A stretch of 6,332 bases of DNA. Source: JAPLST01 sp964397565 (GTDB lineage Bacteria > Auribacterota > UBA3054 > JAPLST01). The notes beneath the pieces were generated by a model, which searched no databases, had not been told where the DNA came from, and was given only the letters and a program-made list of their open reading frames with translations. The translations under genes were made by a program, and so were the position numbers. The DNA lies in contig CAYNJC010000077.1 in NCBI GenBank assembly GCA_964397565.1, positions 1-6,332 on the forward strand. The letters run 5' to 3'. Shown here one piece after another: positions 5,704 through 6,332 of the stretch; the first letter of the stretch is position 1; each line of letters opens with the position of its first letter.

Positions 5704-6332
5704 ATGAATGCTCGTCTTGCCGCCTCCCTCTGCTTTACCCTGTGTTTTACTGCGTTGCTGACCTTCGGCGCCTATTGGACCGAAAAGAATTCGAATCCGG
5801 CCCGCTTCCCCTATGAAGTCGGCAGCGCCACCTCGCGGCAGATGGACTTGCCGATCCCGGTCGCGACCAATCGCACCTTTGTTGCCTACCAAAACAGTGG
5901 CGGCGGGCAAGTCCCCGGTCCGGCCTATCAAACCAACATGATCATCTGGTCGTCGGCCGACCCGCGCTATGGCGAAGAGGGCTATTGGCCCACCTATCAC
6001 AGCGCCTCGGTCTTTGCCAATGGCAAGTATTACATTTCCGCCGGAGTCGGCCCAAATGCAAATTTGGCAAGTATCTACGGCATGTCGGGCGCCGATGGCA
6101 AATCCATCTCAATGGGTTATATGTGGCCGAGTAATACCTGGCCGAATGGCGACGGCTATAGCTACAATCGCCAGTCTGGCTTCTCTGTTTACGACCCGGC
6201 CGCCGACACCTGGCAGAGCGCCTCGTGGCAACTGGCCGACCTCAATGGCTACTGCATTGAAAGCGGCAGTGACCCGGCGCCGGGCACCTATGTCAACCGC
6301 AAACCCATGCGCGGCCAAGGCACCTGGATCGG
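5704..6332 (+). CDS. Paralogue of gene B, N-terminal part of a secreted kelch-like protein (3' truncated)
   Basis: The frame is open from ATG 5704 to the right edge, giving 209 full codons. Gapless alignment with gene B shows about 35 differences, or roughly 83% identity. Residues 1 to about 22 form a Sec signal peptide (MNARLAASLCFTLCFTALLT, then FGA). The kelch-like VYDPAADTW motif is retained. The gene B strand YYICGGAG is YYISAGVG here, so the kelch Gly-Gly and its cysteine are changed. Cysteines 11 and 21 of gene B are phenylalanine. Promoter, leader, ribosome site and start are all matched in gene B, so this start is well supported. Whether it ends in the same beta-helix and PEP-CTERM tag lies outside the window. 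Confidence 0.93.
   Translation, partial: MNARLAASLCFTLCFTALLTFGAYWTEKNSNPARFPYEVGSATSRQMDLPIPVATNRTFVAYQNSGGGQVPGPAYQTNMIIWSSADPRYGEEGYWPTYHSASVFANGKYYISAGVGPNANLASIYGMSGADGKSISMGYMWPSNTWPNGDGYSYNRQSGFSVYDPAADTWQSASWQLADLNGYCIESGSDPAPGTYVNRKPMRGQGTWI

Larger units (their letters stand above)
5538..6332 (+). repeat. Tandem duplication unit, copy 2 (promoter, leader and 5' end of gene C), cut by window end
   Basis: This is the second copy of 2185-2956. It includes the upstream block CTGCTCTGCCGCGGCGGCCC, the promoter, the leader and gene C. The upstream block is about 20 bp longer between the shared CCCGCCGT string and the -35 box than in copy 1. The coding portion aligns without gaps. Confidence 0.9.

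Overview
The window is GC-rich and all recognisable genes lie on the + strand. It holds parts of three secreted-protein genes in tandem: the 3' part of gene A (1-1983, running off the left edge), a complete gene B (2328-5453, 1041 aa) and the 5' part of gene C (5704-6332, running off the right edge). Genes A and B both end in a PEP-CTERM sorting tag: an I-P-E-P motif, a short Ala/Leu/Val hydrophobic stretch and four arginines. Such tags are known from diderm bacteria that have an exosortase. The tag style, the BACON-like, kelch-like and beta-helix modules and the weak Shine-Dalgarno sites would fit the PVC group (Lentisphaerota, Kiritimatiellota, Verrucomicrobiota). That placement is inference; no housekeeping gene is present to confirm it.

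Layout. Gene A contains two copies of an unrecognised roughly 235-residue domain with three conserved cysteines, separated by a BACON-like beta-sandwich and closed by the PEP-CTERM tag. A strong intrinsic terminator follows. The 344-bp gap then carries a 110-bp segment with imperfect inverted ends, a sigma70-type promoter (TTGACA, 18 bp, TATACT) and a leader of about 70 nt. Gene B encodes a signal peptide, a kelch-like propeller region with a calcium-loop-like motif, two Ig/BACON-like domains, a right-handed beta-helix and the PEP-CTERM tag. It is followed by a second copy of the same terminator. The next gap (250 bp) carries the same promoter and leader design, and gene C starts as a close paralogue of B, about 83% identical over the 209 residues visible by my hand alignment.

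How it fits together. Each gene looks like a self-contained unit with its own promoter, leader and terminator, so this is an array of individually transcribed export-and-anchor proteins rather than an operon. No exosortase, enzyme with a recognisable active site, regulator or mobile-element gene is visible. The most interesting signals are the modular duplications. The PEP-CTERM tag plus terminator is shared at about 91% nucleotide identity between genes A and B, whose upstream coding sequences are otherwise unrelated. The promoter, leader and N-terminus are shared between B and C. A small hairpin or palindrome (GTCAC-N5-GTGAC) is kept at exactly the same distance from both start codons.
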